DNA of 18,388 bases. It comes from Pseudomonadota bacterium (lineage in GTDB: Bacteria > Pseudomonadota > Alphaproteobacteria > Rhizobiales > Xanthobacteraceae). Of the stretch, positions 1-6,723 are shown one piece after another. The DNA lies in contig JAEWFG010000199.1 in assembly GCA_023388935.1 (NCBI GenBank), positions 1 through 18,388 of the forward strand, written 5' to 3'. How positions within the stretch are numbered: the first letter of the stretch is position 1; every line of letters begins with the position of its first letter. The notes under the pieces are model-generated. The model saw nothing but the letters and a program-made list of their open reading frames with translations, was not told the DNA's origin and searched no databases. Made by a program: the position numbers and the translations under genes.

Positions 1-347
1 ACGCTCACCTTGCGTCCCGTCGCAACGTGGATCTCGGCGAGACGGGTGCGCAAGGCCTCCCGCGTCCGCGTCAGGCCTCCGAGGTTGCGGCCCATCCGCC
101 AGGCCTGTGCCTCATAGCCGAGCTCGCTGAGATAGCGCCGCATCGGTGCCATCGAGAGGTCGCTGGCGAGAAAGCCCGGCAGCGTCAGCACCGGATGGCC
201 GTCGCCCCTGGGCGCGCGCATCAGGAGCGGCGACAGCAGCAGGCTCGCATTGAATTCGAACAGCCCACGGGCCTCGGCGAGCAGCAGGCCGAGACCCGGC
301 GGACGCAGCCGGCCTGACGCCTGCGGCCCGCCCGGCCCGGACGGCAT
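1..347 (-). CDS. alpha/beta-hydrolase, N-terminal part (cut by window edge)
   Basis: Reading the minus strand from an ATG at 347-345 gives 115 open codons to the window edge, so only the N-terminal part is present. About 55 residues in there is a beta-strand and turn reading HPVLTLPGFLASD, followed by an amphipathic stretch with RRYLSELGYEAQ and GRNLGG. This is the usual start of the alpha/beta-hydrolase (lipase/esterase-like) fold, where the LPGF loop forms the oxyanion region. The catalytic Ser, Asp and His would lie beyond the window. There is no signal peptide, so the protein is probably cytoplasmic. The A of its ATG is the last base of the upstream stop codon (TAATG), so translation is likely coupled to the DUF6489 gene. 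Substrate unknown. Family assignment is by motif recognition only. Confidence 0.75.
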   Translation of the reverse strand, partial: MPSGPGGPQASGRLRPPGLGLLLAEARGLFEFNASLLLSPLLMRAPRGDGHPVLTLPGFLASDLSMAPMRRYLSELGYEAQAWRMGRNLGGLTRTREALRTRLAEIHVATGRKVS

Positions 348-604
348 TATTTCTTCTTGTCGACGCCGCGCGTGCCGCCAAGGCCGGCCATCGCGACGAA
401 CATGTCCTGAAACCGCTCGGCGAGCTTCGGATCGAAGGTGAACCAGCTCTGGATCAGCGATTCCGGCGATATCTTCTCGATGTTGCTTAAGACCTGCTGC
501 TGCAGCTTGTCCATCACCGCCGTCTGCATCGGCGCCACGTCAGGCAAACCAAAGAACTGACGGGCTTCGAGGGGGGTACAGTCGATTTCGATGTTAACTT
601 TCAT
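347..604 (-). CDS. DUF6489 family small protein (85 aa)
   Basis: Complete 85-residue protein starting with MKVNIEIDCTPLEARQFFGL. The IEIDCTP-EAR-F-GLPDV pattern is the hallmark of the DUF6489 family of small alphaproteobacterial proteins of unknown function, and its length is normal for the family. There is no signal peptide or membrane segment. The middle (about residues 25-60) is predicted helical with many Gln, Leu and Glu, and the tail ends in DKKK. The ATG at 604-602 is preceded by a strong ribosome binding site, GGAGGGG at 613-607, which fixes the start. It is the first gene of a minus-strand pair with the alpha/beta-hydrolase, overlapping it by one base. It may assist or regulate that hydrolase, but nothing in the sequence shows a mechanism. 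Confidence 0.85.
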   Translation of the reverse strand: MKVNIEIDCTPLEARQFFGLPDVAPMQTAVMDKLQQQVLSNIEKISPESLIQSWFTFDPKLAERFQDMFVAMAGLGGTRGVDKKK

Positions 605-1002
605 GTCCCCTCCGGATGAGATTCGAGCGGCCTGTCGCAGTATCGCCGCGACACGGTGTGCAACGCAAGCGACCTGAGCAGGCAGTCGGAAGCTGGATTC
701 CGCAATCGGCGGGTATGGTCAATCAGCTCGCTCGCGCCGGACCGCGACGCCGATGGCTGAAACGTCAACGGCCGGCAGCTCCGATTTCCCTTCGTCCCGC
801 AACTTCACAGGTCGAAAGTCGAATATCATTCTCGCGCCGCCGTCCCCCAGATTGCGGGCCGGCATTGCTGCACAGCGGCGCAACTTGGCCCGTTCCTTGC
901 TGGAATGCGCTTGCACGGGTCGAGGACTCTGGGCAACATGGATTGGGCCGCCCGCCGAACAATCAAAAAATCACGGGTGCGGCAGAGTGGAGAGGGTCAA
1001 GG
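605..1002. other. 398-bp intergenic region between divergent transcription units
   Basis: The divergent gap between the DUF6489 gene and the first binding-protein gene. An open frame runs through it from 616 in phase with the binding protein, but its translation (Arg/Pro-rich, no signal peptide) is not protein-like and the secretion signal only begins after the ATG at 1003. The region holds a sigma-54 type promoter (886-901) and a probable 5' leader of about 90 nt. The ribosome binding site GGAGAGGG at 989-996 lies 6 nt before the ATG. I saw no clear NtrC or NifA activator site, no tRNA and no convincing sigma-70 promoter for the minus-strand pair. Confidence 0.7.
886..901 (+). promoter_or_regulatory. 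predicted sigma-54 (RpoN) -24/-12 promoter
   Basis: The sequence TGGCCCGTTCCTTGCT matches the sigma-54 consensus TGGCACG-N4-TTGC(A/T) at every position except one (C for A in the -24 box). The invariant GG (887-888) and GC (899-900) are separated by exactly 10 bases. Transcription would start near 911-913, leaving a leader of roughly 90 nt before the ATG at 1003. Sigma-54 promoters need an enhancer-binding activator such as NtrC; I could not find its site. The placement directly upstream of a peptide-transport operon fits nitrogen-controlled expression. This is a single-site pattern match without experimental support. Confidence 0.6.
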
Positions 1003-2604
1003 ATGTCAGTCGGTCGTAGTCTGTTTGCGGCAACGTTTGCCGCTGTATTTGCGTTGACGGTTTCGCCGGCGTCGAGCCAGACGCTACGCTACGCCAACCA
1101 GGGAGAGCTCAAGTCGCTCGATCCCTATACGCTCAATGAAAGCACGACCCACGCGCATCTTGGTCAGGTCTATGAGGGTCTGGTCGAGCGTGACAAGGAC
1201 CTGAAGATCATCCCGGCTCTGGCTGAGAGTTGGGAGAACCCGGAACCAACCCGTTGGCGCTTTCACCTGCGCAAAAACGTCAAATTCCAAAATGGCGACC
1301 CCTTCACCGCCGATGACGTCCTGTTCTCCGCCGATCGCGTTCGCGCCACCGGCTCGAACCTTCTGACTCGCGTCCCGGCGGACGCCAAGGTCGTCAAGAT
1401 CGACGACTACACCGTCGATTTCATCCTCAGCTCGCCCAATCCCATTCTGATCAACCAATGGGATACGTGGTACATCATGGACAAGAAATGGGCGGAGGCG
1501 AACAACGCGGTGCCGCCGACGCCTGTCGCTGCCACGACGCCGAGCTACGCCTCGCTCCATGCCAACGGCACCGGCCCGTTCTCGATCGAGAGCCATCAGC
1601 CGGGCGTCAAGACCGTTTTCAAGGCAAACCCGAGCTGGTGGAGAAAGCCGGAGCATAATCTCAAGGAAATCATCTTCACCCCGATCGCCTCAGATGCGAC
1701 GCGCGTCGCAGCGCTCCTGTCGGGCGAGGTCGACGTGATCGAGCCGGTGCCAATCCAGGACATCCAGCGCGTCAATTCGAGTCCCAATGCGACCGTCCTG
1801 ACTGGGCCCGAGCTGCGCACGATCTTCATCGGCATGGACCAGGCGCGCGACGAGCTCCTCTATTCGAACGTCAAGGGCAAGAATCCTTTCAAGGACGTCC
1901 GTGTCCGCGAGGCCTTCTACAAGGCCATCGACGCCGACCTGATCAAGACCCGCGTCATGCGCGGCCTCTCCACGCCCTCGCCGCTGATGGTCGCGCCGGA
2001 GCTGTTCTCGCTGTCAAAGGATTTCAAACGGCCGAAAGCCGATCCCGACGGCGCCAAGAAGCTGTTGACCGAAGCCGGCTACCCCGACGGCTTTGAGGTG
2101 ACGATGGACTGTCCGAACGATCGCTACGTCAACGACGCCGCGATCTGTCAGGCGGTGGTCGGCATGCTCGCCCGCATCGGCGTCAAGGTCACGCTGCTCG
2201 CCCAACCGAAGGCGCTGTACTTCGCCAAGATCCTGAAACCCGGCGGCTACAAGTCTTCCTTCTACTTGCTCGGCTGGACCCCGGGAACCATGGACGCCCA
2301 GAACGTGCTGCACGACATCATGGGCTGCCGCGACGATCCCAAGGATCCCAATCGCGGCGAGAGCAACGTCGCCGGATACTGCAACAAGCAGTTCGACGAG
2401 CTTGCCGACAGGGTCCTGGTCGAGACCGACACCGCCAAGCGCGATCAGCTGATCAAGCAGGCTTTCGAGCTCGCGAACAAGGATTGGGCCTATATCCCGC
2501 TGCATCAGCAGGCGCTGGCCTGGGGCGTCTCGAAAAAGGTCAAGCTGGTCCAGCGCGCGGACAACCAGGTCCTGCTCTATTGGGCGACCAAGCAGGAAGA
2601 GTAG
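1003..2604 (+). CDS. peptide ABC transporter substrate-binding protein (system 1)
   Basis: A 533-residue periplasmic binding protein of the SBP_bac_5 (OppA/DppA) family, which captures peptides or related solutes and delivers them to the permeases encoded next door. The ATG at 1003 is chosen because it follows a ribosome binding site (989-996) and starts a typical signal peptide: MSVGRS, a hydrophobic core to about residue 20, and cleavage near residue 25 (PASSQ). Mature-protein features are TLRYANQGELKSLDPYT at the N-terminus, the W-RFHLR-NVKFQNGDPFTADDV motif of the family, a KAIDAD segment, and a C-terminal DWAYIPLHQQ stretch. Length is normal. It is first in the operon, just behind the sigma-54 site, and is followed by a stable hairpin that may raise its transcript level relative to the permeases. 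Ligand cannot be predicted. Confidence 0.93.
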   Translation: MSVGRSLFAATFAAVFALTVSPASSQTLRYANQGELKSLDPYTLNESTTHAHLGQVYEGLVERDKDLKIIPALAESWENPEPTRWRFHLRKNVKFQNGDPFTADDVLFSADRVRATGSNLLTRVPADAKVVKIDDYTVDFILSSPNPILINQWDTWYIMDKKWAEANNAVPPTPVAATTPSYASLHANGTGPFSIESHQPGVKTVFKANPSWWRKPEHNLKEIIFTPIASDATRVAALLSGEVDVIEPVPIQDIQRVNSSPNATVLTGPELRTIFIGMDQARDELLYSNVKGKNPFKDVRVREAFYKAIDADLIKTRVMRGLSTPSPLMVAPELFSLSKDFKRPKADPDGAKKLLTEAGYPDGFEVTMDCPNDRYVNDAAICQAVVGMLARIGVKVTLLAQPKALYFAKILKPGGYKSSFYLLGWTPGTMDAQNVLHDIMGCRDDPKDPNRGESNVAGYCNKQFDELADRVLVETDTAKRDQLIKQAFELANKDWAYIPLHQQALAWGVSKKVKLVQRADNQVLLYWATKQEE

Positions 2605-2622
2605 GTGTCAGGAAGGTGTGAC

Positions 2623-2648
2623 GTCCCGGAAGCCTCGGCTTCCGGGAC
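2623..2648 (+). promoter_or_regulatory. intercistronic hairpin after the first binding-protein gene
   Basis: Perfect 11-bp inverted repeat: GTCCCGGAAGC at 2623-2633 pairs with GCTTCCGGGAC at 2638-2648 around a CTCG loop. No T-run follows (the next bases are TTGCCGTTTG), so it is a poor intrinsic terminator. Hairpins in this position, between a highly needed binding-protein gene and its permease genes, are known in other ABC operons to protect the upstream mRNA or to attenuate downstream expression. That role is inferred here from position and structure. Confidence 0.7.
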
Positions 2649-2704
2649 TTGCCGTTTGGGGCAACGCGACGATGCGCGCTCCTGAAGGGATGTAAAAGGA
2701 AGAG

Positions 2705-3685
2705 ATGCTCGCTTTCACGCTCCGCCGGGCAATCCAGGCTATCGGCGTCATGATCGCCGTCGGGATCATCGCGTTCTCGATGTTCCGCTTCGCCGGCGAT
2801 CCCGTGAGCCAGATGGTGTCGATCGACACCTCCGGCGCGGAGCGCGCGGCGATCCGCAAGACGCTCGGCCTCGACGATCCCATCATCATGCAGTTTGGCC
2901 GCTACATCAGCAATGCCGCGCGATTCCAGTTCGGCACCTCCTACCAGTTCCGGCAGCCCGTCACGAACCTGCTGATGGAACGGATGCCGGCAACGCTGGA
3001 GCTCGCAATCTGCGCTACCATCTTCGCAATGGTCTTCGGCATCCTGATGGGGGTTTATTCGGCACTCCGCCGCGACACCTGGTTCGCGCACTTATTCCAG
3101 GCAATCTCGCTGATCGGCATCTCGCTGCCGACCTTCCTGATCGGCATTCTCCTGATCTACCTGTTCTCGGTGACGCTCGGCTGGCTGCCCTCGTTCGGGC
3201 GCGGCGATGTCGTCCATATCGGCTGGTGGACGACAGGCCTGCTGACGCTTTCAGGGCTGAAGGCGCTGATCATGCCTTCGATCACGCTCGGCCTGTTCCA
3301 GATGACGCTGATCATGCGGCTGGTCCGCGCCGAGATGCTGGAGGTGATGCGCACCGACTACATCCGCTTCGCGCGTGCACGTGGCCTGACCACGCGGGCG
3401 ATCCATTTCGGTCACGCCCTGCGCAATACGCTGGTTCCTGTGATCACCGTCGCCGGCCTGCAATTTGGCTCGGTCATTGCTTTTGCGATCATCACCGAGA
3501 CCGTATTCCAGTGGCCGGGAATGGGGCTCCTGTTCATACAGGCCGTTCAGAACGTCGATATCCCGATCATGGCGGCCTATCTGATGATGGTGTCGCTGAT
3601 CTTCGTCACCATCAATTTCGTGGTTGATATCCTCTACACCATCGTCGATCCGCGGCTGCGCTCGACGGTCAGCCGGGCGCACTAG
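2705..3685 (+). CDS. peptide ABC transporter permease, DppB/OppB type (system 1)
   Basis: A 326-residue inner-membrane permease of the BPD_transp_1 family, one half of the transmembrane channel. It begins MLAFTLRRAIQA with a first membrane helix at about residues 9-28 followed by the family's FAGDPV motif. Further hydrophobic segments lie near 98-120, 133-157, 188-206, 243-265 and 287-312. The cytoplasmic EAA loop that docks with the ATPase is at about 219-245 (DYIRFARARGL, then ALRNTLVPVI), with the conserved Ala and Gly in place. It ends with the usual DILYTIVDPRLR. The ATG at 2705 is preceded by AAAGGAAGAG. Its stop lies 2 bp before the next permease start, so the two are translated together. 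Confidence 0.95.
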   Translation: MLAFTLRRAIQAIGVMIAVGIIAFSMFRFAGDPVSQMVSIDTSGAERAAIRKTLGLDDPIIMQFGRYISNAARFQFGTSYQFRQPVTNLLMERMPATLELAICATIFAMVFGILMGVYSALRRDTWFAHLFQAISLIGISLPTFLIGILLIYLFSVTLGWLPSFGRGDVVHIGWWTTGLLTLSGLKALIMPSITLGLFQMTLIMRLVRAEMLEVMRTDYIRFARARGLTTRAIHFGHALRNTLVPVITVAGLQFGSVIAFAIITETVFQWPGMGLLFIQAVQNVDIPIMAAYLMMVSLIFVTINFVVDILYTIVDPRLRSTVSRAH

Positions 3686-3687
3686 AG

Positions 3688-4650
3688 ATGAGCGAGGCCG
3701 TCGTTCCGCACAATGCCGAGAAACGAGCCGCCCCCGCGCCGGGATGGTTCAGGCGCGCTCTCGACAGCGACCTTTTCTACTCGTTCCGCCGCTCCCGGAT
3801 CACCATGATCGCGGCGGCCGTGACGCTGCTGTTCTTCCTGCTCGCGATCTTCGCCTCGGTGCTGTCGGTCCAAAATCCGTTCGACCCGGCCCAGCTCCAG
3901 CTGATGAATTCCCGCATCTCGCCACTCTGGACCGCCGACGGCCAGAGTCCGTTCCTGCTCGGCACCGACGAGCAGGGCCGCGACGTTCTGTCCGCGATCC
4001 TCTACGGCATGCGGATCTCATTGGTGGTCGGCGTGCTCGGCGTCGTCTTCTCCGGCGCGCTCGGCATCCTGCTCGGGCTGACGGCCGGTTATTTCGGCGG
4101 CGCCGTCGACGGGCTGATCATGCGGATCGCCGACGTGCAGCTCTCCTTCCCGGCGATCCTGATCGCGCTTCTGATCAACGGCATCGCCAAATCTGTGTTC
4201 GGCAACAAGCTCGACGAGATGAGCATGCTGGCGGTCCTCGTCTTCGCGATCGGCCTGAGTTTCTGGGTGCAATATGCCCGCACGGTGCGCGGCTCGGTGA
4301 TGGTCGAGAAGAACAAGGACTATGTCGCCGCCGCGCAATTGATCGGCCTGCCCGCCCCGGTGATCATGTTGCGCCACGTGCTGCCGAACACGATGGGACC
4401 GATCCTCGTCATCGCCACCATCAATCTCGCGCTCGCTATCATCACCGAGGCGACGCTGTCCTTCCTCGGCTCGGGCATGCCCGAGACCATGCCATCACTC
4501 GGCACACTGATCCGCATTGGCAACAATTACCTGTTCGCGGGCGAATGGTGGATCGTGGCCTTTCCCGGTTTCGCGCTTGCGGCGCTGATCCTGTCGATCA
4601 ACCTGCTCGGCGACTGGCTGCGCGACGCGCTCAACCCGAAGCTCCGATGA
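3688..4650 (+). CDS. peptide ABC transporter permease, DppC/OppC type (system 1)
   Basis: A 320-residue permease that pairs with the preceding DppB-type subunit. It has a charged cytoplasmic N-terminus of about 36 residues, a first membrane helix near 37-60, then the periplasmic LGTDEQGRDVLS motif (91-102) typical of DppC/OppC proteins. Additional helices lie near 112-135, 152-170, 178-196, 236-258 and 290-308. The EAA loop is at about 211-239 (DYVAAAQLIGL, then VLPNTMGPI). The C-terminus NLLGDWLRDALNPKLR is the standard family ending. It starts 2 bp after the upstream stop and is followed by a 13-bp gap to the first ATPase gene. Confidence 0.95.
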   Translation: MSEAVVPHNAEKRAAPAPGWFRRALDSDLFYSFRRSRITMIAAAVTLLFFLLAIFASVLSVQNPFDPAQLQLMNSRISPLWTADGQSPFLLGTDEQGRDVLSAILYGMRISLVVGVLGVVFSGALGILLGLTAGYFGGAVDGLIMRIADVQLSFPAILIALLINGIAKSVFGNKLDEMSMLAVLVFAIGLSFWVQYARTVRGSVMVEKNKDYVAAAQLIGLPAPVIMLRHVLPNTMGPILVIATINLALAIITEATLSFLGSGMPETMPSLGTLIRIGNNYLFAGEWWIVAFPGFALAALILSINLLGDWLRDALNPKLR

Positions 4651-4663
4651 GTACGCCTCGCCC

Positions 4664-5650
4664 ATGACCGAACCCGTTCTCTCCGTCCGCAATCTTCAGG
4701 TGGAGTTCGCCTCCCGCCGTGGTACGCTGCGCGCGATCGACGGCGTCTCCTTCGATATCGCCAAGGGCGAGGTGCTCGGCGTGGTCGGCGAATCCGGCGC
4801 CGGCAAGTCGGTCACCGGCCTTTCCGTGATCGGCCTGATCGATCCGCCGGGCCGCATCGCTGGGGGCGAGATTCATCTCGCGGGCCTGCGTATCGACAAT
4901 CTGCCACCGGAGGAAATGCGCCGCATCCGCGGAAAACGGATCGGGATGATCTTCCAGGATCCCCTCACCTCGCTCAATCCGCTTTACCGGATCGGCGACC
5001 AGATCGTGGAGACGATCCGAACCCACCTCGATCTGTCCGAACAGGTGGCCCGTCGCCGCGCCATCGACCTGCTCGCCGAAGTCGGCATTCCCGCCCCCGA
5101 AAAGCGTATCGACGGCTATCCCCACGAATTCTCCGGCGGCATGCGCCAGCGTGTGGTGATCGCGCTTGCGATCTGCGCCGAGCCGGAATTGATCATCGCG
5201 GACGAGCCGACCACCGCGCTCGACGTCTCCGTGCAGGCGCAGATCATCTCGCTGATCAAGCGGCTCGGACGCGACCACGGCACCGCCGTGATGCTGGTGA
5301 CCCACGACATGGGTGTGATCGCGGAGGCTTCGGACCGCGTCGCGGTGATGTATGCCGGCCGCGTCGCCGAGATCGGCCCGGTGCAGGACGTCGTGAAGAA
5401 CCCGTTGCATCCCTATGCCAAGGGCCTGATGGGCGCGATCCCGACGCTCGCGGGCGACGACAAGCGGCTCGTGCAGATTCCCGGCTCGATGCCGCGGCTG
5501 TCGGCGATTCCGCGCGGCTGCTCCTTCAATCCGCGCTGCGCGTTCGCTTTCGATCGCTGCCGCGTCGAGCGACCCGAGCCTCTGCCGCGCGGCGCACAAT
5601 CGGTCGCCTGCCATCTCTATGACAGTGTGCCGACAGAGAGCGCGGCATGA
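4664..5650 (+). CDS. peptide ABC transporter ATPase, DppD/OppD type (system 1)
   Basis: A 328-residue ATPase that powers import together with the next gene product. It has Walker A GESGAGKS (42-49), Q-loop Gln98 in IFQDP, signature FSGGMRQR (156-163), Walker B LIIADE (176-181) and the H-loop His214. The C-terminal oligopeptide_HPY region carries four cysteines, C286, C292, C299 and C316, in the spacing seen in DppD/OppD proteins; in at least one studied DppD this tail binds an iron-sulphur cluster. The ATG at 4664 is the first in frame. An ATG overlapping the previous stop at 4647 opens only a six-codon reading frame. The stop overlaps the next start (ATGA), indicating translational coupling. 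Confidence 0.95.
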   Translation: MTEPVLSVRNLQVEFASRRGTLRAIDGVSFDIAKGEVLGVVGESGAGKSVTGLSVIGLIDPPGRIAGGEIHLAGLRIDNLPPEEMRRIRGKRIGMIFQDPLTSLNPLYRIGDQIVETIRTHLDLSEQVARRRAIDLLAEVGIPAPEKRIDGYPHEFSGGMRQRVVIALAICAEPELIIADEPTTALDVSVQAQIISLIKRLGRDHGTAVMLVTHDMGVIAEASDRVAVMYAGRVAEIGPVQDVVKNPLHPYAKGLMGAIPTLAGDDKRLVQIPGSMPRLSAIPRGCSFNPRCAFAFDRCRVERPEPLPRGAQSVACHLYDSVPTESAA

Positions 5651-6636
5651 GCGGCTCCTTCGTGCAGGTCAAAAATCTTCGGCGCGTCTTCGACGTCTCG
5701 AAGCCATGGCTCAACCGCGTGCTCGAAGGCGGACATCTCGAGTATCTTAAGGCTGTCGATCACGTCACCTTCGAGATTAGGAAGGGCGAGACCTTTGCGC
5801 TGGTCGGCGAATCCGGCTCCGGCAAGACCACGGTGGCACGGATGGTCGTCGGCTTGTTGCCGCCGAGCGCCGGCGATGTCCTGATCGATGGCATCTCGAT
5901 GACCGACCCGCGACAGGCGCCGGCGCGGCGAAAGCTGCGCCGCCGCATCCAGATGATCTTCCAGGACCCGTATGCGAGCCTGAACCCGCGCTTCCGGGTC
6001 GACGCCATCATTTCCGAGCCGATCCGCGCCTTCGACCTGATCCAGGGCGAACGCGATATCCAGGCCCGCGTCGGCGAGCTGCTCACTCTCGTCGGCCTGC
6101 ATCCCGACGACCGGCTGAAATATCCGCACGAATTCTCCGGCGGCCAGCGCCAGCGCATCGCGATCGCGCGGGCGCTCGCATCGAACGCCGAGTTCATCGT
6201 CTGCGACGAGCCGACCTCGGCGCTCGACGTCTCCGTGCAGGCGCAGATCCTGAACCTGATGCGCGACCTCCAGGACAAGTTCGGCCTGACCTACATGTTC
6301 ATCAGCCACAACCTCGCCGTCGTCCGCCACATGGCGAGCCGGGTCGGCGTGATGTATCTCGGCCGCATCGTCGAAATCGCGGAGGGACGCGAGCTGTTCG
6401 CCCGGCCGCGCATGCCCTACACCAAGATGCTGCTGGGCGCCGTGCCCGATCTCGCGATGAGCGGCCGCCAGCGCATCCCGGTGAAGGGCGAGATCCCGAA
6501 CCCGATCAACCCGCCCTCCGGCTGCGCCTTTAATCCTCGCTGCCCGCTGGCGTTCGATCTTTGCCGCAAGGAAGCTCCCGCGCTGATCGACGGCGTCGCC
6601 TGTCACGCGGTCAACACCGCGCCGGTACCGGCGTGA
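5647..6636 (+). CDS. peptide ABC transporter ATPase, DppF/OppF type (system 1)
   Basis: A 329-residue ATPase, the second nucleotide-binding subunit of system 1. It has Walker A GESGSGKT (54-61), Q-loop Gln106, signature FSGGQRQR (163-170), Walker B FIVCDE (183-188) and H-loop His221. The longer N-terminal segment before the Walker A (residues 12-36, containing PWLNRVLEGG) and the FSGGQRQR signature distinguish the F type from the D type. The C-terminal domain carries C293, C299, C306 and C319. It overlaps the D-type gene by 4 bases (ATGA). It is followed by an 87-bp gap before the hydrolase gene, the largest gap after the one at 2605-2704, with no terminator seen. Confidence 0.95.
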   Translation: MSGSFVQVKNLRRVFDVSKPWLNRVLEGGHLEYLKAVDHVTFEIRKGETFALVGESGSGKTTVARMVVGLLPPSAGDVLIDGISMTDPRQAPARRKLRRRIQMIFQDPYASLNPRFRVDAIISEPIRAFDLIQGERDIQARVGELLTLVGLHPDDRLKYPHEFSGGQRQRIAIARALASNAEFIVCDEPTSALDVSVQAQILNLMRDLQDKFGLTYMFISHNLAVVRHMASRVGVMYLGRIVEIAEGRELFARPRMPYTKMLLGAVPDLAMSGRQRIPVKGEIPNPINPPSGCAFNPRCPLAFDLCRKEAPALIDGVACHAVNTAPVPA

Positions 6637-6723
6637 CGCGCGCGTGCCATGCAGCCTGTGCATTGGCGACGCGGTACCGCCTGTGATCAATTGCGCGCGC
6701 CACAACCGAGGTAGCCGAGTCCC

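Noticed and set aside
694..722. Possible sigma-70 promoter for the minus-strand pair (TTGACC at 722-717)
   Set aside because: No acceptable -10 hexamer lies 16-18 bp downstream on the minus strand.
901..914. Second sigma-54-like site (TGGAATGCGCTTGC)
   Set aside because: The GG and GC are separated by 9 bases, not 10, and the -24 box is a poorer match than the site at 886-901.
616..1002. In-frame upstream extension of the first binding protein by 129 residues
   Set aside because: The extension is Arg/Pro-rich with no domain and would bury the signal peptide. The ribosome binding site and signal peptide both point to the ATG at 1003, and the sigma-54 promoter lies inside the extension.
6620..6633. 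14-bp perfect palindrome CGCCGGTACCGGCG at the end of the system 1 F-type ATPase gene
   Set aside because: It has no loop or T-run, lies in coding sequence, and short GC palindromes are expected by chance at this base composition. Not called as a terminator or operator.
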